Below, in pieces: positions 1-8,000 of a stretch of 11,622 bases of DNA (the stretch's first letter is position 1; every line of letters starts with the position of its first letter). This DNA is from an uncultured Mailhella sp. (lineage in GTDB: Bacteria > Desulfobacterota > Desulfovibrionia > Desulfovibrionales > Desulfovibrionaceae). The notes below the pieces were generated by a model, which saw nothing but the letters and a program-made list of their open reading frames with translations, was not told the origin of the DNA and did not search any database. Location: positions 1 to 11,622 of the forward strand of contig CALUWZ010000042.1 of NCBI GenBank assembly GCA_944324625.1, written 5' to 3'. Made by a program: the position numbers and the translations under genes.

Positions 1-1638
1 AATGGTTTTTTCCGCAAGCTTGCGCACTTCATCGGCAACAACGGCAAATCCGCGTCCTGCCTCGCCTGCGCGGGCGGCCTCAATGGCGGCGTTCAGGGCA
101 AGCAGGTTGGTTTGGTCGGCAATATCGGAAATGACGGACATAATGGAACTGATGGAACGGGTATGGCTGACGAGTTCCGTCATATTTTCTTTCAGCGTGA
201 GGGAAGACTGGCGCACTTCTTCCATGGAGGTACGGCATTTTCTGGTAATATCTTCGCCCATAATGGCACGCTGACGTGTGTCTTCTGCGTTTTTGCTGGT
301 TTTGCTGGCGTTTTCGGCAATATTTGAAACCGTATAATTCATTTCGTCCATGGAAGCGGAAACTTCTGCCAGTTTGAGTGCCTGCGTGGTGGAGCTTGAC
401 GTTACCTGACTGACTTGTGCGGAAAGCTGGGTGGAGGCGCTGGCAATGCCCTGAATGACTTTATCCAGTTCTTCGATGGCTGAAAGCGCCCGTGCTTCGT
501 TTTGTTTTGTTTTTTCTACAAGCTCGATGAGGAAGTTTATCATTTGCGCGATGCTGCGGGAGAGCAGGCCTATTTCGTCGCCGCGTTCATTGGCTTTTTG
601 CAGCTTTGCTTTCATTTCTTCGGAAATTTCCAAATTGCCTTCGGCAATATATTTTGAAAATTCTGCACCTTCACGCAGAACTGTGGAAAAGTTTTTGGCC
701 ATGAGGAAGATGATTGCCGCAAGAATGATGATAATTACCGTGCCCGTGATGATGATTTGGCGTATCATGGCATTGGTTTCAAGCATGAGGTCTTCGTACG
801 GGGTGGTAAAAAGCACATACCAGTCATAGGCTTTGAGATTTGCCACATAGGCTATCTGATGCACGTTTTTGGAGTCCGTATAGTCTATGGAAACAGCATT
901 TTTCAGGTTCTGCATATTGCTGAGTTCAGGATAAATGCTGCGTTTGTCAAGGGCGCTTGAATTGGGATGAACAAGGAATTTGCCCGTATTGTCCATGATG
1001 CTGACGTAGGATGAGTCGCTGAATTTCAGTTTGGAAAGGTATTGCTTTTCTATTTTGTCAAGGCAGATTACCCCGAAAAACGTACCCACAAGGTCACCGG
1101 GGTGATTGTAAACGGGAAACGCAATGGAAATGCCGTTTTTGCCCGTGACGGCAAGCTTGCGCACTTCCGTGCCGAGTTCTCCTTTCAGGGCTTTCTGTAC
1201 GGAAGGATACTGGCGGGTAATGTCGGAACCTATCAAATCTTTGTGGGTATGGGAAATAATAAGGCCGTTTTTGTCGGTAATGCCCATGGCTTCAAAAAGC
1301 GGATAGGTTTCCTGCTGCGTCAGAAGGATATCCACAACGGCAATGTCGGAGTTGTCTTGGATTTCCTGCTTGTTTTTTAAATTGAGGGAAGAGATGAAAT
1401 CCACATATTCCATTACCATTTGGTTGAGGCTGTTGGCTTTGATGATGTTGGTATAAATTCCCAAAAGGGTTTCCACTTCTTCCACCTGCGTTTTCATGGT
1501 CAGGCTGATCTGATTGTCCATGCTGTGGCGCATGGCAAGGCTGCCGAGCTGCTGGGCGGAATACGTTAAAATCACAAGCCCCAGTATTGTGGGACAAAGA
1601 ATAAAAAGGAGCATTTTGGGTAAAGTGTTAAGTTTCAT
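1..1638 (-). CDS. Methyl-accepting chemotaxis protein with dCache-like sensor (C-terminus cut by window edge)
   Basis: A transmembrane chemoreceptor that should sense a periplasmic ligand and control CheA/CheW and hence flagellar rotation. The first 546 residues are visible with no stop. Residues 7-26 form a first membrane helix; about 27-290 are a periplasmic sensor with two Cache-like halves (first half with the stretch [11 protein letters not shown] near 252-262, second half with [12 protein letters not shown] near 231-240 counted from the frame, order approximate); residues 295-313 form the second membrane helix; a HAMP-like segment follows with DEIG near 354; the signalling helices contain the hairpin-tip hallmark [20 protein letters not shown] at 507-526, then [18 protein letters not shown]. 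The remaining half of the signalling domain lies outside the window. The ATG start has a GGGGA ribosome-binding site four bases upstream. A sigma-28-like promoter lies about 100 bases upstream. The arginine-tryptophan-tyrosine signature of amino-acid-binding dCache domains is not evident, so I do not name a ligand. The family call is secure; the ligand is unknown. Confidence 0.95.
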   Translation of the reverse strand, partial: MKLNTLPKMLLFILCPTILGLVILTYSAQQLGSLAMRHSMDNQISLTMKTQVEEVETLLGIYTNIIKANSLNQMVMEYVDFISSLNLKNKQEIQDNSDIAVVDILLTQQETYPLFEAMGITDKNGLIISHTHKDLIGSDITRQYPSVQKALKGELGTEVRKLAVTGKNGISIAFPVYNHPGDLVGTFFGVICLDKIEKQYLSKLKFSDSSYVSIMDNTGKFLVHPNSSALDKRSIYPELSNMQNLKNAVSIDYTDSKNVHQIAYVANLKAYDWYVLFTTPYEDLMLETNAMIRQIIITGTVIIIILAAIIFLMAKNFSTVLREGAEFSKYIAEGNLEISEEMKAKLQKANERGDEIGLLSRSIAQMINFLIELVEKTKQNEARALSAIEELDKVIQGIASASTQLSAQVSQVTSSSTTQALKLAEVSASMDEMNYTVSNIAENASKTSKNAEDTRQRAIMGEDITRKCRTSMEEVRQSSLTLKENMTELVSHTRSISSIMSVISDIADQTNLLALNAAIEAARAGEAGRGFAVVADEVRKLAEKTI

Positions 1639-1795
1639 ATTTTCCCCGCTTTGAAACATAAAAACGATATTGGCTGCTGTAAACTGTATCGCATATTCAA
1701 TAAAAAAGGCAATAAAAAATAGCGATAAAATTTACAATGATTATTTCGGCAAATCTGCAGAAAACTTAACTTGCAGAAAATGAAAATTAAAGAAT
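1639..1795 (-). other. AT-rich intergenic gap upstream of the chemoreceptor gene
   Basis: These 157 bases separate the stop codon of the unknown gene from the start of the chemoreceptor gene, both read on the minus strand. The stretch is AT-rich with several A- and T-runs. It contains the sigma-28-like promoter described separately and a purine-rich ribosome-binding site (GGGGA, minus strand, 1643-1647). I see no strong GC-rich hairpin followed by a T-run, so no intrinsic terminator for the upstream gene is called. Short open frames crossing this gap have no ribosome-binding site or protein-like composition. Confidence 0.6.
1743..1769 (-). promoter_or_regulatory. Candidate sigma-28 (FliA) flagellar promoter for the chemoreceptor
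   Basis: Read on the minus strand the sequence is TTAAGTTT, then 11 bases, then GCCGAAAT. The enterobacterial FliA consensus is TAAAGTTT, 11 bases, GCCGATAA, so the match is 7 of 8 and 6 of 8 with exact spacing. It sits upstream of a chemotaxis receptor, a classic late flagellar gene class. Transcription would start near 1735, giving a leader of about 100 bases. The assignment is by eye against the known consensus; the start site itself is inferred. Confidence 0.65.
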
Positions 1796-2272
1796 TTATG
1801 TAATATAGGAAGCAACAACCTGCTGACAGATATCCCATGCCTTGCTGACCACGGCAAGATGTTCGTCACGGCTGACGTTTACGGTTTTATTGTCCACATC
1901 TTTGGTGATGACAAGCTCAATGCTTCCCGGAATATACAGAAAATGCAGATTGGCGTTGAAGGCTTTGCAAAGTTCCTTCTGCAGGTGGCGGAGCATGGGC
2001 GTATCCTGTCCCCTGACGCAGAAATTTGTCCACAGTTCTCTGGCCACACGGGTGATGACAAAGGCTTTTCTGGCTTCGGGGTCTTTGAGCTCTTCATTGG
2101 AAAGCAGGCGTTTGGTCTGCTTGTGATAAATCATGGTACGGGTTTCCACCAGCTGCTTTTCGTACTGGTGTATGCCGGTGCGTACCTGATACTGGGGCAG
2201 ACCCTGAATCAGGGCTTTAATGCTTTTTTGCTGAATCTGCTGCAGCTTGCTGCGGTCTATTTGGTCAGACAT
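1796..2272 (-). CDS. Hypothetical protein, 158 residues, no recognised family
   Basis: I do not recognise this protein. It begins MSDQIDRSKLQQIQQK, a glutamine- and charge-rich probably helical start, with no signal peptide and no membrane segment, so it is probably cytoplasmic. The middle (about 40-100) is charged and helical in appearance, with cysteines at about 85 and 102. The C-terminal third has alternating hydrophobic stretches (FNANLHFLYIPG, IELVITKDV, then a final helix ending in VVASYIT) that look like a small alpha/beta unit. The composition is that of a real protein: hydrophobic spacing is regular and no low-complexity region dominates. The ribosome-binding site before the ATG is weak (GGAAAA about 9 bases upstream). 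It is transcribed divergently from ftsY and in the same direction as the chemoreceptor gene 157 bases downstream. A weak sigma-28-like motif lies upstream. Function could be related to motility by context only. Confidence 0.8.
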   Translation of the reverse strand: MSDQIDRSKLQQIQQKSIKALIQGLPQYQVRTGIHQYEKQLVETRTMIYHKQTKRLLSNEELKDPEARKAFVITRVARELWTNFCVRGQDTPMLRHLQKELCKAFNANLHFLYIPGSIELVITKDVDNKTVNVSRDEHLAVVSKAWDICQQVVASYIT

Positions 2273-2312
2273 CTTGTTTTCCGTTGTGCCGGGTGCTTAA
2301 AATACATTAACA

Positions 2313-2339
2313 TATTCGGAACATTTCAGAAACAGTTTA
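2313..2339 (-). promoter_or_regulatory. Weak candidate sigma-28-like promoter for the unknown gene
   Basis: Read on the minus strand the sequence is TAAACTGT, 11 bases, TCCGAATA. Against the FliA consensus (TAAAGTTT, 11 bases, GCCGATAA) this is 6 of 8 and 5 of 8, with the exact spacer. Transcription would start near 2305, about 33 bases before the start codon, which is a sensible distance. The match is weak enough to be chance in AT-rich DNA; the shared spacing with the better motif upstream of the chemoreceptor gene is what makes it worth recording. Confidence 0.3.
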
Positions 2340-2422
2340 GTATTTTTTACGAAAAAAGGGAAGTTTTTGTTCTGTTCAAAATTAACATTTAATGCTAAGA
2401 AAAACAAATGACAATTACCATT

Positions 2423-2427
2423 GGAGG
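2423..2427 (+). promoter_or_regulatory. Ribosome-binding site that fixes the ftsY start
   Basis: GGAGG lies six bases before the ATG at 2434. An in-frame ATG 42 bases further upstream (2392) has no such site and would add a non-FtsY-like extension, so 2434 is preferred. Confidence 0.85.
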
Positions 2428-2433
2428 ATTTTT

Positions 2434-3762
2434 ATGGGCTTTTTTTCCGCAGTGAAAAAACTCTTTGGGGCAGGTGAACCCAAACAGCAGGATATACGGC
2501 AGAATAAGACGGTTCAGAATGACGGAGGCGGTACTGCAAACGGTTTTGACGATGCAGGGGCTTTTACCGTCCGCCTGAGGCAGTGCGAACCGAAGCTTTC
2601 CGCATGGCTTCCCGTTGTTTTGGAAGGCGTGGAAAAGGCCGATGACACGTTGTGGGCACGGCTCGGCATTTTGCTGAACGCTCTGGAAATCCCCGAAGAT
2701 GAGGCAAAAGCCTTTATTGACGATTTCCGTTCATGGACTGCGAAAATGGAATATGAATACGTGGCGGATTTCCGCTCCGAACTGCAGTACCGTTTGGCGC
2801 TTGCCCTTGATATGGAAGATGAGGAAAGCGAAAAAGACCTTGTTTTTGCCAAACTGCAGACAGGTCTTGAAAAAACCCGTTCCCAGCTCGGCAAGGGCCT
2901 GCAGGCTGTCATTTCCGGTCACGGAAAAGCAAGCGAGGCGTTTTTTGAGGATCTGGAAGAACTTTTCATTATGTCCGATATGGGTGCCGAACTTTCCATG
3001 CAGCTTGTGGACAGGCTCCGTCAGCATGCCAAAAAGAACAATATAGACAATACAAAGGAACTTCTTCCTTACCTTCAGCAGGAAGTGCGCGGGCTTTTTA
3101 AAATGCCCCGCAGAATTTCCGCAGTGAACCTGCCCGAAGTCGTGCTTATGGTGGGCGTCAACGGCGTGGGCAAAACAACCACCATTGCCAAGCTTGCCTA
3201 CAGGGCAAAAATGCAGGGCAAGAAAATTTTGATCGCAGGTGCGGACACTTTCCGCGCCGCCGCCGTGGAGCAGCTTGAAGAATGGGCAAAACGCCTCGGC
3301 GTGGACTTTTATTCCAAGGGAAGCGGAGCCGATCCCGCTGCCGTTGCCTATGAAGCCATGGACAAGGCTCTGGCAGGCGGATACGACATGGTTTTCATTG
3401 ATACGGCAGGCCGTCTGCACAATAAAAGCAACCTTATGGACGAACTGCAGAAAATCAGGAATGTGCTCGGCAAAAAGCACGAAGGCGCACCGCACCGCAG
3501 CATTTTGGTCATAGACGCCACCACGGGGCAGAATGCACTGCAGCAGACCAAAGTATTTAAAGAAATCGGCGGAGTAAGCGAAATTATTCTGACCAAGCTT
3601 GACGGAACGGCAAAGGGCGGCGTGGCCATGGCTGTTGCCAATACCTTTGAGGTGCCCATCACCTTTGTGGGCCTCGGCGAAAAAATGGAAGATCTGCGGC
3701 CGTTCAATCCCGATGATTTTGCCAAAGCCCTGCTCGGTGACGTGACGGAAGAAGAAAAATAA
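2434..3762 (+). CDS. ftsY: Signal recognition particle receptor FtsY (SRP GTPase)
   Basis: FtsY docks the ribosome-SRP complex at the inner membrane and, with Ffh, hydrolyses GTP to hand nascent membrane proteins to the translocon. The 442-residue product starts MGFFSAVKKLFGAG, a short amphipathic membrane-targeting helix. A flexible linker (about 15-43) and a helix-rich acidic segment (about 44-135) follow. The N domain runs from about 136 to 230. The NG GTPase carries G1 GVNGVGKTTT (241-250), the SRP-GTPase insertion DTFRAAA (271-277), G3 DTAGRL (323-328), G4 TKLDG (387-391) and the closing GLGEKMEDLRPF (413-424). All catalytic motifs are intact. It is the first gene of the plus-strand cluster, with pfk 25 bases after its stop. 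The length is within the usual range for FtsY proteins with an A domain. DTFRAAA, the FtsY-type closing motif and the membrane-targeting start separate it from Ffh and FlhF. Confidence 0.97.
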   Translation: MGFFSAVKKLFGAGEPKQQDIRQNKTVQNDGGGTANGFDDAGAFTVRLRQCEPKLSAWLPVVLEGVEKADDTLWARLGILLNALEIPEDEAKAFIDDFRSWTAKMEYEYVADFRSELQYRLALALDMEDEESEKDLVFAKLQTGLEKTRSQLGKGLQAVISGHGKASEAFFEDLEELFIMSDMGAELSMQLVDRLRQHAKKNNIDNTKELLPYLQQEVRGLFKMPRRISAVNLPEVVLMVGVNGVGKTTTIAKLAYRAKMQGKKILIAGADTFRAAAVEQLEEWAKRLGVDFYSKGSGADPAAVAYEAMDKALAGGYDMVFIDTAGRLHNKSNLMDELQKIRNVLGKKHEGAPHRSILVIDATTGQNALQQTKVFKEIGGVSEIILTKLDGTAKGGVAMAVANTFEVPITFVGLGEKMEDLRPFNPDDFAKALLGDVTEEEK

Positions 3763-3787
3763 CAGACAATGCGGAAGCGGAGGATTT

Positions 3788-5086
3788 ATGCAGAGTTTTG
3801 CCATAAAAAGCCTTGGTGAGGGAAAATTTGAAAATCCCAGAAAGCACAGCACGGTCAGCGATGATTTCATTCCGCTTTATGTTTCGGAAGAATTTATGAA
3901 AGCCTGCGGGCATACGTCAGAAAATGACGGAGACGCATTGTATTTTCAGGAAGCAGGGCCGAGGGAAAAAATCTTTTTCGATCCCGCAAAAACCAAGGTG
4001 GGCATTGTTACCTGCGGCGGGCTTTGTCCCGGGCTCAATGACGTGATACGCTCCATTGTCATGGAGCTTTGGCACGGCTACGGCGTGCGGCAGATTGTGG
4101 GCATTCCTTACGGGCTGGAAGGCTTTATTCCGCAAAAATACGGGCACGCCCTCAGGGAACTGACGCCTGAAAGCGTTTCCACCATTTACATGCTCGGCGG
4201 CACCGTGCTCGGTTCTTCCAGAGGGCCGCAGGACTTTTCGCTCATTGCGGATTTTCTGCATGAGCAGGGCATAAATCTTCTTTTTGTGCTCGGCGGCGAC
4301 GGAACCATGAAGGCTGCGGAAGCCATTTCCCGTGCGGTAAAGGAAAAAGGGCTTGTGCTGTCCGTAATCGGCGTGCCCAAAACCATTGACAATGACATCA
4401 ATTTTGTGGAGCAGTCCTTCGGTTTTGCCACGGCTGTGGACGAGGCCACCAAGGCCATTGCCTGCGCCCATACCGAGGCCGTGGGCATGTACAACGGCAT
4501 AGGCATTGTCAAGCTTATGGGACGGGAGTCCGGCTTTATAGCCGCCCATGCCGCTGTTTCTCTCAGTCTGGTGAACTTTGTTCTTATTCCCGAAGCGGAA
4601 TTTACCCTCCGCGGCGAGGGCGGTCTTCTGCCTGCCCTGAAAGAACGCCTGCAAAAGCGCCACCATGCGCTGATTGTGGCTGCAGAGGGCGCAGGCCAGC
4701 ACCTTATGCCCGAAACAGGCAGAAAAGACAGTTCGGGAAATGTTATTCTGCAGGATATCGGCCAATTCCTGCAAAAAGAAATCAAAGCGTATTTTAAGGA
4801 AGAAAATATGCCCGTGGCCGTAAAATATATTGATCCCAGCTATATGGTCCGTGCCGTGCCCGCCAATGCCGACGACAGGGTATACTGCGGATTTTTGGGA
4901 CGCCATGCCGTGCACGCAGGCATGAGCGGAAAAACCGAAATGGTGGTCGCAAAACTTATGGGAAGATATGTGCATCTGCCCTTTTCCCTTGTCACCAGAC
5001 AGCGCAGAAAGCTGGATATCAGCTCGCATTATTGGTTTTCCGTGCTTTCCGCCACGGGACAGAGCGGCCTGAAAGGAATGATATGA
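3788..5086 (+). CDS. ATP-dependent 6-phosphofructokinase (long, plant/spirochaete-like type)
   Basis: It phosphorylates fructose 6-phosphate to fructose 1,6-bisphosphate, the committed glycolytic step, in the cytoplasm. The 432-residue protein has an N-terminal extension of about 65 residues before the core opening VGIVTCGGLCPGLNDVIR. Nucleotide-loop GGDGT lies at 169-173, the catalytic stretch PKTIDND at 197-203 (D201 corresponds to the catalytic Asp127 of the E. coli enzyme), and the substrate motif MGRESG at 244-249. The C-terminal PSYMVRA and CGFLGRHAVHAG stretches are typical of the long-type family. The glycine at 172 is the residue associated with ATP use, while the lysine at 198 is one otherwise seen in pyrophosphate enzymes; this pairing occurs in plant-type ATP enzymes, so ATP is the most likely donor. 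The ATG has a GGAGGA site just upstream (3779-3784). The gene ends in an ATGA overlap with the following helicase gene. A pyrophosphate-dependent enzyme is the less likely alternative. Confidence 0.93.
   Translation: MQSFAIKSLGEGKFENPRKHSTVSDDFIPLYVSEEFMKACGHTSENDGDALYFQEAGPREKIFFDPAKTKVGIVTCGGLCPGLNDVIRSIVMELWHGYGVRQIVGIPYGLEGFIPQKYGHALRELTPESVSTIYMLGGTVLGSSRGPQDFSLIADFLHEQGINLLFVLGGDGTMKAAEAISRAVKEKGLVLSVIGVPKTIDNDINFVEQSFGFATAVDEATKAIACAHTEAVGMYNGIGIVKLMGRESGFIAAHAAVSLSLVNFVLIPEAEFTLRGEGGLLPALKERLQKRHHALIVAAEGAGQHLMPETGRKDSSGNVILQDIGQFLQKEIKAYFKEENMPVAVKYIDPSYMVRAVPANADDRVYCGFLGRHAVHAGMSGKTEMVVAKLMGRYVHLPFSLVTRQRRKLDISSHYWFSVLSATGQSGLKGMI
5073..5077 (+). promoter_or_regulatory. Ribosome-binding site for addA inside the end of pfk
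   Basis: AAGGA lies five bases before the ATG at 5083, within the last codons of the phosphofructokinase gene. The start codon shares ATGA with the pfk stop at 5084-5086, which indicates translational coupling. An earlier in-frame ATG at 5032 lies deep inside pfk and would add 17 residues before the conserved opening. Confidence 0.75.
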
Positions 5087-8000
5087 TAAAAAAGCATGAG
5101 CCTTTGGAAAAACTGAATGCCTCTGCAGGTTCGGGCAAAACCTATGCCCTGACCAACAGGTTTGTAAATCTTTTGTTTGACAGCGATCTTGCCCCCTGTG
5201 AAAGCTGTAAGAAGCCGAAAAGCAAAAAATACAATTTTTCCGAATTGTTGGCGATTACCTTTACCAATCTTGCCGCCAATCAGATGAAGGAAAAAGTCAT
5301 TCAGATTTTAAAGGATTATGCGTTTAAAAAAATTCCCGGCCTCAGTCCGGAAGATGCGGAAGAAAAAGCAAAACAGGCAGATGCCATGCTGGAAACCATT
5401 TTTCAGCAGTACGGCGCATTGAATATCCGCACCATTGACAGCCTGCTCAATCAGCTTGTGGGGCTTTTTGCCTTGGAGCTTGGGTATTCGCCGCAGTTTG
5501 AAACGCGGTTCGGCACCGACGATCTTGCGAAAGAACTGTATGATGCTCTGGCAGCCCAAAGCATAGGCGGTGATTTTTTCCATAAGGAATTTACCGAACT
5601 TTGCGAAAATGTTTTTTTTGCCGAAAGCTCGGGCAGTTCCAAAGAATATGATACGTTTTTTGCAAAGCGGACAGTGGCGGAAAACATTTTGGGTTTTGTG
5701 CGGTATTCTGTCCGGAACAATGAATATTTTACCGAAGACGATATAGCCGAAGCGGAAAAGAATCTGAAATTTTTCCAAAAAGAGCTGGCAGAGAGCGAAA
5801 AAAAAGCAAAGAACCATGCGGTGCTGCTGGCGGAAGAAATAGACGAAAATTCCGTGACCGTGCATGCGAATTTGAAAAAAGCCCTGGAAAGGGGCAGGGA
5901 CGGTGATTTTTCGTCTGCCATGTTCAGAAAGGACAGCTTTGAGCAGGCTGTGACCTCTAAAAATACCGCAGACATCACCAAGGCAGGCAGGCTGTATGCC
6001 AAGCTGCAAAAAATCTTGGAACAGAAAGACAATGCCGCTGTTTTTGCGTCCAATTACCGCACGGCAGTGCCCTTTATGAAAATAAGCCGTGCCGTAAGCC
6101 TTGCCCTTGCCGCCTATGAAAAGCAGCTGCAGATTATCAACAGTCAGAAAATGCCCTTTATTATTTCCGATATTTTGGGGACGGACGGACCAAGCGGTGC
6201 CCAAAGTTTGGCAGGTGCTGCGGAAAGGGATTTTCTGGCGCACAAAAAACAGGAAGAAGTGCTTTTGTCTGCGGCATTCTGCCGTTTGGGCACACGGCTT
6301 AAGCATATTTTGTATGACGAATTTCAGGATACCAGCACAGCCCAGTGGCAGGCCTTGAAAGATTTGTCTGCCGAGGCATTGGCAGGCGGCGGTTCCGTAC
6401 TTTTTGTGGGCGACGTGAAGCAGGCCATTTACGGCTGGAGAGGCGGCAAAGCGTCGCTTTTTGATGACGCACCCCAAAGTCTGGCCCAAGCCGGGCGCAA
6501 GGTTTATCCGGACAATCTGCCCTATAACTGGCGGAGCATGGAGAATATTGTTGAATGGAACAATGCGTTTTTCAGACTGCTGTGCGATAAAAATTTTGCT
6601 CCGTCCTTATCCCTGCTTTTTCCCAAAAACGCAAGGGAAGGCATTCCGCAGGACATGCTGGGGGAAGTCTGCAGAAGTCTTGCCGAAGACTATAAGGAAG
6701 TTGTGCAGAAGATAGACAGGAAACAATTGCCCAAGGTTGCAGGCAGGGGAACGGCGGAAGTGCATACTCTGCACGAAGGGGAGGCGTTTTATAATATCGC
6801 CGCTTTGGCTCTTCTGCCCGAAACCGTGCAGAACCTGTATAAACGCCATAAGGAATACCGCAGAATTGCCGTGCTGACCGTGAGCAACAAGCAGGCTTCG
6901 TGGGTTTCGCAGATTCTTCTGCAGCACGGCATACCTGTTGTCAGTCAGGGCAGTCTGGGGCTGAAAGAACATCCCGTGATAGCCGAAGTCGTAGGCTTTC
7001 TGCGCTTTCTTGCCAATCCTCTTGACGACAATGCTTTTTGTCAGGTGCTTTTGAGCAGCCATATTTTGCCGAAGCAGTTTTATGCTGATTTTCCGCCTGA
7101 AAAAGTATGGGATTTTTTGGCGCAGGAGCATAAAATTTCCTTGTTTACGGTATTTAAAAAAGTACATTCCGAATTATGGAACACTTATTTCAATATCCTT
7201 GTGGACGGTGCCGATTTGGTGACTGCCTATGACATGCTCTGCGAAGTGTATGAGCGCATGGCGGTCATGGAAAATAATCCCGACGCTGCCGTATATCTGC
7301 TGCGTCTTCGGGAACTTGCCCACTTGGCGGAAGAAAAGGGCATGCTTGATCTGCGTGCGTTTTTGGACTGGTGGGATGAAAACGGCGGAAGCGAAAAAGC
7401 TCCCTTGCCCGAAGGGCTGAATTCCGTTTCTGTTATGACGATTCACAAATCCAAAGGATTGGAATTTGATGCCGTGATTATACCATGGCATGATTTTAAA
7501 ACCGACGTGAAAGGCGATCCCGAGAAAAAAGATATTTATAAAATCGTTCTTCCCTATAAAGATAAAAACTATACCGTGTATGCACCCCTGAAGCGGGAAT
7601 ACGGCGAGCCTTATTACCGTGCCGTTTTCGAGCGGATAAAGGAAAGCATCAATGTTCTGTATGTGGGCTGGACAAGGGCCAAAACAGAACTGCATGTGTT
7701 TATGCCCGCCGTGTACAATCAGGAGGAAAAAGGCGCAGGCTATTTTTACCGTTTTCTGCAGGCCATGCTTACGGAACTGAAAGCTTCGCCCCCCGAAGAT
7801 TTTGTTCTTTCCGAAGATGAAGACTGCCTCCGTTTTGGCGAGGAAATCGAGCCTGTCCTTTGCGAACGCAGTCTGAGGGCTTTGGAATATGCTTTTTATG
7901 ACGCAAAATACATATCTCCCGAAAAAAAAGATGAACTTGCCGAGAAACTTGGCAGGGATATTACAGACAAGCTTGACAAAGTTCTGGCAGAATATACGGA

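Larger units (their letters stand above)
2273..2433. other. Divergent intergenic region between the unknown gene and ftsY
   Basis: These 161 AT-rich bases must carry the promoters for both the minus-strand unknown gene and the plus-strand ftsY-pfk-addA-addB group. On the minus strand a sigma-28-like motif is visible at 2313-2339. On the plus strand the best -10-like hexamer is TTTAAT at 2388-2393, five of six against the consensus, but I see no good -35 element at the right distance, so the ftsY promoter is not firmly placed. No riboswitch-like or terminator-like structure was recognised. Confidence 0.5.

Noticed and set aside
14..1167. An exact 17-base direct repeat (14-30 and 1151-1167)
   Set aside because: Both copies encode the same residues, EVRKLA, in the same chemoreceptor gene, once in the sensor and once in the signalling helix. 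With shared codon preference this is a likely coincidence and no mobile-element boundary is visible.
1635..1838. Short minus-strand open frame (67 residues) across the gap before the chemoreceptor gene
   Set aside because: It overlaps the unknown gene and the sigma-28-like promoter, lacks a ribosome-binding site, and reads as AT-rich intergenic noise.
2392..2433. Upstream in-frame ATG that would extend FtsY by 14 residues
   Set aside because: No ribosome-binding site precedes it, while a GGAGG site precedes the ATG at 2434, which also gives the typical FtsY opening.
2731..3870. Long antisense open frame (379 residues) opposite ftsY and the start of pfk
   Set aside because: It lies opposite a secure gene and has no ribosome-binding site or recognisable domain. 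Its His/Phe/Gly-rich composition is what antisense reading of this codon usage gives.
3917..5029. Antisense open frame (370 residues) opposite the phosphofructokinase
   Set aside because: Same reasoning: it mirrors a well-supported enzyme, is rich in His and Gly, and shows no domain.
5308..6489. Antisense open frame (393 residues) opposite addA
   Set aside because: It shadows the helicase domain, with compositional bias and no motif or start signal.
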